Below, one piece after another: positions 40,559-49,894 of a DNA stretch of 64,000 bases. The notes beneath the pieces are model-generated. The model saw nothing but the letters and a program-made list of their open reading frames with translations. It was not told the DNA's origin and did not search any database. A program made the position numbers and the translations under genes. Within the stretch, counting starts at the first letter, position 1; each line of letters begins with the position of its first letter. Origin of the DNA: Candidatus Alloenteromonas pullistercoris (lineage in GTDB: Bacteria; Bacillota_I; Bacilli_A; RFN20; CAG-826); assembly GCA_017694295.1 (NCBI GenBank), contig JADINA010000019.1, positions 62,001 through 126,000 on the forward strand. Reading direction: 5' to 3'.

Positions 40559-41174
40559 AGGAGAGGACGTTGTTTAGGGCCACTAGGGCTAGGTCGGTCA
40601 AAAGGAAGGAGAGGAGGAAAAGGAAGACCCCGGCCCAGGTGAGGTCGCTTCCGGTCGCGAAGAAGGAATAGGCGTATTGGGAGCCTTCGTAGAATAGCGA
40701 TTCCGGGAACACGTAGGGCCTTACGTAGATGTAGAGGACGTAGATGAGGGGATAGCAGAAGGAGGTGAAGGCGATGTAAAGCCTGACCGTCCCCTTCTCC
40801 TCGAAGAAAAGGTATTCGAGGAAGGGCAAAAGCAAGAGGGCGAGGTGGAAGTAAAAGCCCTCCGCCGTCCGGTCCAGCCGCATCTGGAAGAAGAAATAAT
40901 ATAGGGCCCCCAATAGGCAAGCCCCAAGCAAGGGCAAGCCAAGGCGCATGTTCATCCCGGCCGGAATGCCCCGCAAACCCCGCTTCAAATCGATGGCATT
41001 TGCCAAGATGGCGATGAATAGGCATAGGCAATAGAAGCCCCCGGCTTGGACGCTTACGAAGCAAAAGGGGTGGTAGGGCCAGCAGGAATGGAGGTAGAAG
41101 ATCAGCCCGGTGAGCAGCAAGGTGAGGATCGCGATCCTCGATAGCAGGGCGATAAGGCGGTTACGGGCGATCAT
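40512..41174 (-). CDS. Hypothetical membrane protein
   Basis: Six hydrophobic segments. Confidence 0.65.
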   Translation of the reverse strand: MIARNRLIALLSRIAILTLLLTGLIFYLHSCWPYHPFCFVSVQAGGFYCLCLFIAILANAIDLKRGLRGIPAGMNMRLGLPLLGACLLGALYYFFFQMRLDRTAEGFYFHLALLLLPFLEYLFFEEKGTVRLYIAFTSFCYPLIYVLYIYVRPYVFPESLFYEGSQYAYSFFATGSDLTWAGVFLFLLSFLLTDLALVALNNVLSFRKRRFFYLRNGQIH

Positions 41175-41225
41175 GGCGAGCCCTAATATATCACGATGCC
41201 GCGATTCGTGTTAACATATCGGGCC

Positions 41226-41753
41226 ATGAAGCTTTCCCTTAACCTCAAAGACGACCAATACCCCTTTTCCGGGATAACCGAGGTTCGCCGCGTCTCCCGC
41301 GTCATCGCCTTCGACTCATTGGGCCGGATCGCCATCCACACCGTAAGCCGCGACGACGCCTTTGGCTGCCAAACGTATTTGGAAACCCCCGGGGGCGGGG
41401 TCGATGAAGGCGAGGATTACCAAATGGCCGCCATACGGGAGGCCAAGGAGGAGCTTGGCGACGAGGTCCAATTGCTTGAGTGCCTTGGCGACTGCGTCGA
41501 CGCCTATAACCTCATAAAGCGGAAAAACGAAAACCGCTTCTTCCTCGCTAGGATAAAGAAGGAGGGGCTTTCGAAGCATTTCGTCTCCCAAGGTGACCTT
41601 TATATAAAGGAAACCCGCCTGCTCACCCCAAAGGAAATCGAGGAAGGCTACGCGGCTATGCCGGAACAGGGGGTGTCGCTGCTGGTGAAACGAAGGGAAT
41701 TGCCCTTCCTCCGCCTCGCCTTTTCCCGTCTCCCGCATTACCTTGGCAAATAG
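41226..41753 (+). CDS. Nudix hydrolase
   Basis: Nudix box GGGVDEGEDYQMAAIREAKEELGDE. Confidence 0.92.
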   Translation: MKLSLNLKDDQYPFSGITEVRRVSRVIAFDSLGRIAIHTVSRDDAFGCQTYLETPGGGVDEGEDYQMAAIREAKEELGDEVQLLECLGDCVDAYNLIKRKNENRFFLARIKKEGLSKHFVSQGDLYIKETRLLTPKEIEEGYAAMPEQGVSLLVKRRELPFLRLAFSRLPHYLGK

Positions 41754-41814
41754 CCAAGTCCTCGCCAAATTGGGCCTTGATGGGGGATAGGGCGAAGTAT
41801 ATAGTATTCCCGCT

Positions 41815-41891
41815 GGCGCGATTGGTGAAACGGTGAACACATCCGGCTGTGAACCGGACATGAACGGGTTCGACTCCCGTATCGCGCCCCA
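41815..41891 (+). tRNA. tRNA-His (GTG), with G-1:C73
   Basis: 8-bp acceptor GGCGCGAT/ATCGCGCC, CTGTGAA loop, CCA. Confidence 0.93.
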
Positions 41892-41907
41892 CACTGGCTC
41901 ATAGGTA

Positions 41908-41932
41908 AGTCCCGATGATTCGGGATTTTTTG
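41908..41932 (+). terminator. Terminator after tRNA-His
   Basis: TCCCGA-tgat-TCGGGA TTTTTT. Confidence 0.8.
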
Positions 41933-42092
41933 TTTCTTTGGACATGCTTTGATAGGGCATTCGGCACGTTTCTATCAAGAATACAAAGCTTTTGCGGGCT
42001 TAAGCCTTTCAATACGATTCTATGGGTGTTAGCCTGATTCAATAACCCGATTATCCAGATTGTTTTAAGCGGTGAAAAGTGAAAGTTTGGGT

Positions 42093-42150
42093 CATTTCTT
42101 CGACTAACTGCTCGCCATTTCTTCGACTAACTGCTCGCCATTTCTTCGAT
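42093..42150 (+). repeat. 23-bp tandem repeat CATTTCTTCGACTAACTGCTCGC, 2.5 copies
   Basis: Perfect copies 42093-42115 and 42116-42138 plus 12 bp of a third. Confidence 0.97.
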
Positions 42151-42190
42151 TTCGGTTGTTAACTTCATCGTTTAAACATGAAATGGCGGC

Positions 42191-42376
42191 ATGAAAAAGA
42201 GAGCATTTGCCGCGTTTTTTGATGAAGTACTTGACTTTTCCTTACAAAGCAAAGGCGCAGTTTTGGTTGTCGGGCCAAAGTGGTGCGGAAAGACGAGAAC
42301 GTGTTCCCAACACGCCAAAACCATCATTGAAATGTTGCCGTTGGACAAAAGAAGGCAAAATGTGCTCTTCGCCTAA
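42191..42376 (+). pseudogene. Truncated AAA_14/DUF4143 ATPase N-terminus
   Basis: VLDFSLQSKGAVLVVGPKWCGKTRTCSQHAKTIIEML then stop; no C-terminal domain. Confidence 0.8.
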
Positions 42377-42564
42377 AGCCGCTACGCCTATAAAAAGATA
42401 GCGGGGTATACGTCGTCCCACTGGCGAACCAACGCAATTGTTGTGGCTATTGAGCCCAAACCCAAGGATATTCGTTTTATTTTGCATAGCATTCATCCGC
42501 GGTCCATTTTAATTCGATAGACTATCGCCATTGAGGCTTATCGATGATTCAAGTTATCGACACG

Positions 42565-42640
42565 TTGGCATATTCATTGATCCGGATACCGCCGTTTTGG
42601 CACATGTCGATGATACATCATTGCCAATTTGGCATATTCC
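42565..42640 (+). repeat. Three repeats TTGGCAYAT, exact 32-bp period
   Basis: TTGGCATATTCATTGAT 42565, TTGGCACATGTCGATGAT 42597, TTGGCATATTCCAT 42629. Confidence 0.75.
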
Positions 42641-42802
42641 ATCTGAAAGGCTATGCCAAAAATGGCCTACTTTGCGTTTGTTCTTGCGTTTCCCCGCTTG
42701 TTAACGGCACCCCTTAAGGCGATTTGGGGCAATAGCGGATCCCAATCCCGGATTTGCCTCTTCAACGGTTCCACGTCAAATTCGATTGGATAGCCGCCTT
42801 AT

Positions 42803-42836
42803 TTCACAAAATGTCGGTCAACCGAATTTTTGTTAA
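42803..42836. repeat. 34-bp imperfect palindrome, copy 1
   Basis: TTCACAAAATGTCGGTCAACCGAATTTTTGTTAA. Confidence 0.9.
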
Positions 42837-43041
42837 ACAGATGTCCCCACTTTGTAACATTGTCAATGTCGGATCACGGATGAAAAGACTTGGCAGATCA
42901 AGCAACGATCGGTGAAGATTAAGAGCATGATTTGAATGTTTTTATCGAATTAATTTGGGGTAATACGATTGTTGTCGGCAGAGAAATCGCTTAAAGAAAG
43001 CTTTTGACGCATCGCATTTTCGCTAGACGTGGTATTATTAA

Positions 43042-43075
43042 TTCACAAAAAGGCGGTAAACCGGATTTTTGTTAA
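43042..43075. repeat. 34-bp imperfect palindrome, copy 2, immediately upstream of DUF4143 gene
   Basis: TTCACAAAAAGGCGGTAAACCGGATTTTTGTTAA. Confidence 0.93.
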
Positions 43076-43089
43076 TTAGGAGGTAGGGC

Positions 43090-44379
43090 ATGAAGGAAAT
43101 ACAACGTGACTTATATCTGAATCAATTGAAGAAGAAGATGGGAAACGGGCTGGTTAAGGTCATCACCGGCATCAGGCGTTGCGGGAAGAGCTACCTCCTT
43201 TTCAAATTGTTCCGTGACTATCTGCTTAGCGCCGGCGTGAAGCCCGAGCATATCATCGCCCTTTCCCTTGAAGATGACGAAAACGATGAATTCCTCGATC
43301 CCGCGAGGCTATCCGCATATTTGAAATCAAAAATCGGGGACGATCAGGAGACTTACTATATTTTGCTAGACGAAGCCCAGCTCGCCATCACCGAGGCTGA
43401 GCGGCGCGGCAAAGGGACGATCAAGCTCTATGGGATTTTGAATAGCCTCATGAAGCAGGGCAACGTCGATGTTTACGTCACCGGCAGCAATTCCCGCTTC
43501 CTCTCATCCGACATCCTGACCGAGTTTCGCGGCCGCAGCGACGAAATCCGGGTCCATCCCCTCTCCTTTGCCGAGTTCATGTCCGCTTATCCGGGGGATG
43601 TTTATTCCGGGTATCGCGAATATTCCATTTACGGGGGCCTTCCTTACGTCTTGGCTCTTGGCGATGCAGCCGAGAAAGAAAATTACCTAAGCAGGCTTTC
43701 TAGCCACGTATACCTAAAAGACATCATCGAACGGCATTCCCTAAGGGGCGATGTGGTTATGGATGCTTTGGTCGATGTCCTTTCCTCCGACATCGGGGCC
43801 CTCACCAACCCGACGAAGCTCGTCAAAACGTTCGCTTCCAATTCGATGAAGACGAACGTCAACACCATCGCCACCTACATCGATTACCTCATCGATGCTT
43901 TCATCATCTCGAAGGCCAAGCGATTCGACATCAAAGGGAAAAGATACATAGGCTCGCCTTACAAGTATTACTTTGAGGACATCGGAGTTCGCAACGCCAG
44001 GCTCAGCTTTCGCCAAATAGAACCGACCCACGCGATGGAAAACATACTCTATAACGAATTGGCGATCCGCGGGTTCAACGTCGATGTCGGAATCGTCGAG
44101 AAATACGGCAAAAACGATAGGGGGCAGAACACCGTCGCGAACCTTGAGGTCGATTTCGTCTGCAATAGGGGAAGCGAACGTTGCTACATCCAATCGGCCT
44201 ACTCGATTCCCGATCGCGAGAAGATGAGGCAGGAGCAGGCCTCCTTCGATCGGATCGGGGATTCGTTTAAGAAAATCATCGTCGTCCAAGACAACGTCTC
44301 CCCCTGGCATAACGAAAAAGGCTATTTGATCATCAACATATTCGACTTCCTCCTCAATCCCGATAGTTTATCCCTATAA
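43090..44379 (+). CDS. Solitary ATPase, AAA_14 + DUF4143 (subfamily 2)
   Basis: VITGIRRCGKSYLLFKLF, YILLDEAQ, NLEVDFVCNRGSERCYIQSAYSI. Confidence 0.9.
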   Translation: MKEIQRDLYLNQLKKKMGNGLVKVITGIRRCGKSYLLFKLFRDYLLSAGVKPEHIIALSLEDDENDEFLDPARLSAYLKSKIGDDQETYYILLDEAQLAITEAERRGKGTIKLYGILNSLMKQGNVDVYVTGSNSRFLSSDILTEFRGRSDEIRVHPLSFAEFMSAYPGDVYSGYREYSIYGGLPYVLALGDAAEKENYLSRLSSHVYLKDIIERHSLRGDVVMDALVDVLSSDIGALTNPTKLVKTFASNSMKTNVNTIATYIDYLIDAFIISKAKRFDIKGKRYIGSPYKYYFEDIGVRNARLSFRQIEPTHAMENILYNELAIRGFNVDVGIVEKYGKNDRGQNTVANLEVDFVCNRGSERCYIQSAYSIPDREKMRQEQASFDRIGDSFKKIIVVQDNVSPWHNEKGYLIINIFDFLLNPDSLSL

Positions 44380-44444
44380 AGCCACGAACGTTTCGCGCCT
44401 CCTCTATTGCGTTTTTCAGCGTATTGGGCCGCTTATAGATTCAA

Positions 44445-44494
44445 TTCCAAATACAATTTCCGACAAAAGCGGATTTGTATTCCGGATTTGTCCG
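44445..44494. repeat. Palindromic/direct repeat cluster upstream of DUF4143 gene
   Basis: TTCCAAATACAATTTCCGACAAAAGCGGATTTGTATTCCGGATTTGTCCG. Confidence 0.7.
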
Positions 44495-44523
44495 TGATAA
44501 TGTTTTCCCAGGACGGTTAGCAT

Positions 44524-45756
44524 ATGATCAAACGCACCATCGAAGGAAGAATCAAAAACAGCGTCGCCTCCCGGCCGGTCACCTTGATAACGGGGGCCCG
44601 CCAAGTCGGGAAAACCACCTTGGCGACGGCTTTCAGGGAAAATGGGTTCGGGTATGTCTCAATCGACAACACGAACGACATGGTCACGGCCCAAGAAGAC
44701 CCTGAGCTTTTCCTGCAGCTGCATCCTTGCCCGCTTATTATCGATGAGGTCCAGAACGCCCCGGGTCTATTTCTAGCCTTGGAGCATTCGGTCAATTCAG
44801 CCAAACTCGAGAACGTCAGGAATTATGGGATGTATATCCTCACCGGTTCGCAAAGCTATTCGATGATGAAGGGGATAACCGAATCGATGGCCGGACGCGT
44901 CTCCATCATCGAGATGTCCCCGCTTAGCCGGAGCGAGATCCTCGGGCGCGATGAAATCCCTTTCTCCCCCAATGACCTCCCCGCCTTGCAGAAGCGGGCC
45001 AACGAATGCCCATTGTCGGCAAGCGACTTATTCTCCAACATAGTTCGCGGCAGCTTCCCTGAGCTTTACGATAACCCCAAATTGTCCAGATCCGATTTCT
45101 ACGAGTCTTACGTTAGGACCTATATGGAAAGGGACGTCTCCTCCTTATTGAAAGTCGGCTATGTTTCCGCCTTCCGGCGTTTCTTGGAGGCCATTGCCTC
45201 CTTGACCGGGCAAGAGCTCGTTTACGATACTTTGGCGAAGGCGGTGGAAGTGGACGAGAAGACCATCGCGAGCTGGGTGAGCATCCTCGAGGCCGGGCAT
45301 CTGATAACGTTGTTGCGCCCCTATAACGAGACCTCGGTCGTCAAAAGGGTGAGGAAACGTCCGAAGATGTATTTTTGCGATACGGGGCTGGCCTGCCATT
45401 TGGCCCGGATCGATTCCCCGGAGACTTTGTCGGCAAGCTATTTCGCCGGCCGCTTCGTCGAGACCTACGTGGTCAATGAGGTCATCAAGTCATATAAGAA
45501 TGGCGGAATCAACGCCGGCTTCTACTATTACCGGGACAAGGAGCAAAACGAGATCGACCTCCTGATCCTCCATGACGGGACCCTTTACCCAATTGATATA
45601 AAAACCGGGACGAGGTTCGATGCCAAGGCCGTCAAAAGCTTCAAGAAGCTGGAAGGCTCCAAATACCGGATTGGCCCTGGGAGCGTCCTTTGCAACGCGG
45701 ATGCCGTCTATCCGGTTTCCGGTAACGCCTACGCCATCCCGATCTCCTGTTTGTGA
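44524..45756 (+). CDS. Solitary ATPase, AAA_14 + DUF4143 (subfamily 3)
   Basis: LITGARQVGKTTLATAF, LIIDEVQNAPG, YMERDVSSLL, YYYRDKEQNEIDLLI...YPIDIKTG. Confidence 0.93.
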   Translation: MIKRTIEGRIKNSVASRPVTLITGARQVGKTTLATAFRENGFGYVSIDNTNDMVTAQEDPELFLQLHPCPLIIDEVQNAPGLFLALEHSVNSAKLENVRNYGMYILTGSQSYSMMKGITESMAGRVSIIEMSPLSRSEILGRDEIPFSPNDLPALQKRANECPLSASDLFSNIVRGSFPELYDNPKLSRSDFYESYVRTYMERDVSSLLKVGYVSAFRRFLEAIASLTGQELVYDTLAKAVEVDEKTIASWVSILEAGHLITLLRPYNETSVVKRVRKRPKMYFCDTGLACHLARIDSPETLSASYFAGRFVETYVVNEVIKSYKNGGINAGFYYYRDKEQNEIDLLILHDGTLYPIDIKTGTRFDAKAVKSFKKLEGSKYRIGPGSVLCNADAVYPVSGNAYAIPISCL

Positions 45757-45793
45757 TCGAAGGAATGGGGTGACCCTCCATCGACAATCCCGA

Positions 45794-45827
45794 TTCACAA
45801 AAACCCGGTAAACCGAATTTTTGTTAA
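45794..45827. repeat. 34-bp imperfect palindrome, copy 3
   Basis: TTCACAAAAACCCGGTAAACCGAATTTTTGTTAA. Confidence 0.93.
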
Positions 45828-46169
45828 ATAGGATTTTGGCAATAAGGTGCCCAGTTGTTTTAAGCTGCTGAGGTAACGACCAAGAAACTTTCGGAAATCA
45901 GAAAACATTTATGGCCGAAGTTGCTCGGTTTTCATTTGTCAAAACGCCGTTTTGCAGCCTTTTCGGTTTTTAAAGACCTGGATTCCCTTGATGCGCGATT
46001 TCCTTTCTTTAATCCTATTTCTGCGGGCAAATCAGCCGCCTGCTCTACCAATGACGGCAATCGCCTACCTCTCTTCCCGAGGTGGCGGAGGATGGCCTAA
46101 AAGAGGATACCGTCGCCTTTATCGACTCGCTCGCCTGGCGGGGGAACGCTTTTGGATCATTTGATAAAG

Positions 46170-46237
46170 GTCCACCCCTAAGGGTCTTGGGGGAGAATGA
46201 GTCCTCCGCCGTCATTTACAAAAGGTTTTGGATACTC
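46170..46237. mobile_element. Solo IS256-type terminal relic
   Basis: CCTAAGGGTCTTGGGGGAGAATGAGTCCTCCGCCGTCATTTACAAAAGGTTTTGGATACTC resembles 57722-57785. Confidence 0.65.
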
Positions 46238-46856
46238 CCTCAGTCAAAACTTACTTATGTAAATTTACAGAAGTAACTTTTTTATAATTTTGAAAGCATT
46301 GGGATATATCCACGAAGTTAGGCTATTCGGTTAATTTCGACGTGGAAGCCGTCTGCGAGTGCTACCGCCTTAGCGAAGCGAGTTCGCCAAGAAGCTCGAC
46401 GGGGGCGACATCACCTTGCTTTCCCTTAACGTGGATGAGGCTTTTTCTCGATAATAGAAGAATTCGGGGAATCCTCCTACGGGAAAGATAAATATCCGGC
46501 CGAGGCTCTTTATTGGGTCGGTTACCTAACCCGTTATATCGCCTATACCAGGGGATGCAGCTCGCTTATGGTCTTTAAGGCTTTCCCGATGAAGCTTTTG
46601 ATCGATAGCTATCACGCCTACCACACCCAAGGCGATGAATGGGTCATAGCGAATCTGCTTGAGAAAGTCGGGAAGGACGAAAGCTATTTCGATCCCAACG
46701 CCCGGCTTAAGGAAATCCTTAAGCGAAGGATGAGAAGGAAGTATTCCTAATTCCTTGCTATGCGTGGCCGCTTTAAAGGCCTAGATCATTTTTCATCGCC
46801 TATATTTCGAGTAGTTTTGAATTTATCGGCAGTTTTTGCTTTCATCTAATACAAAG

Positions 46857-46931
46857 TGTATAAAAAATACAGTGACTCTTGAATAATTCGGGGACTATAT
46901 TGATAATTGAGCTGTATAAAAAATACGGTGA
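46857..46931 (+). repeat. Two 19-bp repeats TGTATAAAAAATAC(A/G)GTGA
   Basis: 46857-46875 and 46913-46931; core GTATAAAAAATAC. Confidence 0.9.
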
Positions 46932-46940
46932 GGCCATGAA

Positions 46941-48083
46941 ATGCTGAAAAGGATCGTCATCAACAACGTGAATTCGATTAAAACCTGCGAGATCGATTTC
47001 ATCAAAGGCAACTACAAATTTTCCGAGGACAATGTGCTGGGCAGCCTGGTGAACCCAATTGCCATCTATGGCCATAACGGCTCAGGTAAGTCTTCGCTTC
47101 TGAATGCGGTTCAGCATTTTATCTCCCTTATGGTTTTACCGACCGAATCGCTTATGCCGTTCACGGTCAACAACTTCCTTTTCGAGCAATTCCGCAAGGT
47201 GGAAGAGGAAATGTATTTGCAAGGGGATATCCTCCTTTCCTTCGATTTGGGCGATAAGTCTTACGAGTATTACCTGGAAACCAGCCGATTCGATAACCGG
47301 ATCAGCAAGGAATACCTTAAGGCGGACGGCGAAATCTATTTTGAGAACGAAGGCGGGAAATATCGTTACCAAGGGAAGGGCTATCGTCCGGAGAATCACC
47401 AGATTTCGAAAATGGTCCCCCTCATAAGGATCTTGGGGTCCTCGGAGATCGTGGATCCTATAGTCCAAACCGTCTTTGCATATTTTCGGTCTTTTACCCA
47501 CGTTAACGTATCGTTCATCAATCGAGGGGCGTTCGTCACCTCAAGCATTTTCAACAATACCAATATCTTCGATTTGCTGACTGGCAAATCCGATGAGGTC
47601 AAGGAAGTCCTGAAGGAATATGATAACTTCCCGGTTTATTCGATAGTCAAAGACGACAAGTTGTTGCCGAACGGCTTCGTTCAGCCTCAGTACAACGTGG
47701 TTTTGGAAGACGACGGCTTCAAAGGCAAATTGCCATTCCAAATGATTTCGACAGGCATGCAAAACCAAAGCGTTCTGCTTTCGCTAGTTCTGTCGATGCC
47801 TAAAAACAGCGTTTTGTTCATAGATGAACTTGATATCGCTTTACATCCGTCCGCTTTGCAGTCGTTTATCGAAGTAATTAAAAAGAGAAAAGTCCAAGTT
47901 GTCGTGACCCTTCACAATACGAATGCGATGCAATACCTAAGACCCGATCAAATCTATTTCGCCAAGTGGTCAAAAGGTTTTTCAACGTATCATCGCCTAT
48001 CGAAGATCTACCCAAATATCAGGGAGGTTAACAATATAGAGAAGATGTATTTGTCTACGTTGTTCGATGGGGCCATGGAGTGA
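46941..48083 (+). CDS. AAA_15/AAA_21-family ATPase (RloA/AbiL/PARIS-type defence ATPase)
   Basis: GHNGSGKSSLLNAVQ Walker A, SVLFIDELDIALHPSALQSFIEV. Confidence 0.8.
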   Translation: MLKRIVINNVNSIKTCEIDFIKGNYKFSEDNVLGSLVNPIAIYGHNGSGKSSLLNAVQHFISLMVLPTESLMPFTVNNFLFEQFRKVEEEMYLQGDILLSFDLGDKSYEYYLETSRFDNRISKEYLKADGEIYFENEGGKYRYQGKGYRPENHQISKMVPLIRILGSSEIVDPIVQTVFAYFRSFTHVNVSFINRGAFVTSSIFNNTNIFDLLTGKSDEVKEVLKEYDNFPVYSIVKDDKLLPNGFVQPQYNVVLEDDGFKGKLPFQMISTGMQNQSVLLSLVLSMPKNSVLFIDELDIALHPSALQSFIEVIKKRKVQVVVTLHNTNAMQYLRPDQIYFAKWSKGFSTYHRLSKIYPNIREVNNIEKMYLSTLFDGAME

Positions 48084-48084
48084 C

Positions 48085-48870
48085 ATGGCGAATAGGATTT
48101 TGATTTTGACCGAAGGGAGTGTCGATGAGCAAGACGTGTTCTTTTCCGCGTTCAATAAATACGGCATCGATGCTATTGCTTCATCTGAACGAATCATTGA
48201 AATTGACGCAGTTAAGTTTGTCGAATCTAGCTATTCCGGTGGAAACACAACGATTTTTATAATCCAAGGACCGAGGAACAGAATTCATGGTTTCTTGAAA
48301 TTCGTGGACGACAAGAACATGAGCATCGAAAAATCGCTTGGTTTTCAATTTGGCTATTTCTCCAAGATATTTCTTATTTACGACGTCGACCATAACGATT
48401 GCGATGATGTCTTGAGAATGTCCTCCTTGTTTAAAGATGAGACCACCGGAATGCTTTTGCTTAGTTCACCATGCATAGAAGTCTTGGCGGATTTCAATCG
48501 CGACCGAAAAGAGTTTAGATGTCAACGTTTGAGGGAATACAAAAAAGAAATCAACGGGCATTATCACGGTTCGGCGAAGAAGTTTATCGCCGATCACTTT
48601 GACGAGATAATGCTGCATTTCCTAGAAAAGAACTATCGGGACTTCAAAGAAAGAAACATCATGGAACACCCCAATCTCATCGTTGGGAAGATCAACGAGC
48701 TGAATATTCGCGTGAATTGCAAGGACAAGTCGGCTTCCTACGTGCTATGCCGATATTTCTCAACGGTCGTGTATGTGGCGATTGCGGATGCCCTTTCTCT
48801 TACGGTGCAAGTCGATAATTATGAAACCGTTAAGTCCTTCTTTGAATCGCAATTAAAGCGAAACAACTGA
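48085..48870 (+). CDS. TOPRIM-like (RloB/AriB-like) partner protein
   Basis: ILTEGSVDEQDVFF and IFLIYDVDHND motifs; start 1 nt after ATPase stop. Confidence 0.6.
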   Translation: MANRILILTEGSVDEQDVFFSAFNKYGIDAIASSERIIEIDAVKFVESSYSGGNTTIFIIQGPRNRIHGFLKFVDDKNMSIEKSLGFQFGYFSKIFLIYDVDHNDCDDVLRMSSLFKDETTGMLLLSSPCIEVLADFNRDRKEFRCQRLREYKKEINGHYHGSAKKFIADHFDEIMLHFLEKNYRDFKERNIMEHPNLIVGKINELNIRVNCKDKSASYVLCRYFSTVVYVAIADALSLTVQVDNYETVKSFFESQLKRNN

Positions 48871-48959
48871 TTTTTGGCGTTCAGGATTAGCATATGTTTT
48901 GGTAGACAATCCCCAAAAGCAAGCAAGCTGAATTAAGGCTGCTCTATATTAGATTTGCG

Positions 48960-49007
48960 GTGACACACGCAATGCCATTAGGAGTGACATCTGCAGTGCC
49001 ATATTTG
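48960..49007 (+). repeat. 24-bp tandem imperfect repeat, 2 copies
   Basis: GTGACACACGCAATGCCATTAGGA / GTGACATCTGCAGTGCCATATTTG. Confidence 0.7.
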
Positions 49008-49369
49008 CTATTTGCCAGGGGCTACCAATGATCGTCAATCTAGGAAGGAATCGGAGAACGCCGAATTCAAGGCGAGCACGGGCGAATTGCCCGAAGCCCC
49101 TGAGTCGATTGCGGCCATGTCGAACAAGCGGGTTTTGGCGAGCTTTATTTCGGTGTTCTCGACAACGGCGAGGCCGTGGTGAGGGCCTTCCCTTAGTAGT
49201 AGCCGTTCCTCAGGCGATAGGCGAGATAATGCCATGCGGGGCGACATTTTGACATAGAGGTTTTAAACATTATATCTTTTATATGTCCGTTATTCGGAAA
49301 AAGCGTGTCTAGACACGGAAAAACCGATTAGCATGATCGCAAGGGGCAAATACGGACGAAACGTCCGCT

Positions 49370-49601
49370 GAAAGCTCGAAGTCGACTTCTTCGCCGAAAA
49401 GGGCATCAGGCAATATTACGTTTAGGTATGCGCGGATGCGGGAAGCCAACAGGCGATGCTTCGGGAGATAAACCCTACATCGCCTTAAATGACCAGATAA
49501 CCAAGATATTGGTCATCCCCGAGGCGATGGGGGAATGCCGCGACAAGAACGGATACACCATCATCGGGGTATCCGATTTCCTGCTCCGCTACATCAAATG
49601 A
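49370..49601 (+). pseudogene. Decayed DUF4143 ATPase C-terminus
   Basis: KLEVDFFAEKGIRQYYV*VCADAGSQQAMLRE... and NDQITKILVIPEAMGECRDKNGYTIIGVSDFLLRYIK* in different frames. Confidence 0.7.
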
Positions 49602-49839
49602 TTTAAGGCGAGGGCGAAGCGAAAACAACAGGTTAAGGGAACTATTTGGCCGAATTCATCAAAACCCCATAACAGGCTATCTTCGTTTGACAATGTCTTT
49701 GAGCCATTCATGGCGGACCTTTTGCATCATCGCGAGGAGCATTTTAAAATGATCGGGGTTTTTGTGGCGCCGGCTCCATCTTCATTGCCGCAGCAAATCT
49801 TATTTGCTTTCAGCTTTCTTCCGCCTATTGCGGGCGATG

Positions 49840-49894
49840 TGTTCACTTGCCGAGTGAACACTTAGTGAACATGGTCCGCTTTTGAAAGTGAACA
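49840..49894. repeat. AGTGAACA repeat cluster with inverted copy
   Basis: TGTTCACT 49840; AGTGAACA 49853, 49864, 49887. Confidence 0.75.

Noticed and set aside
42803-45827. 34-bp palindromes as transposon terminal inverted repeats
   Set aside because: Each site is itself palindromic, three copies exist, one sits at an RBS, and no transposase or target duplication is evident; kept as operator/iteron hypothesis.
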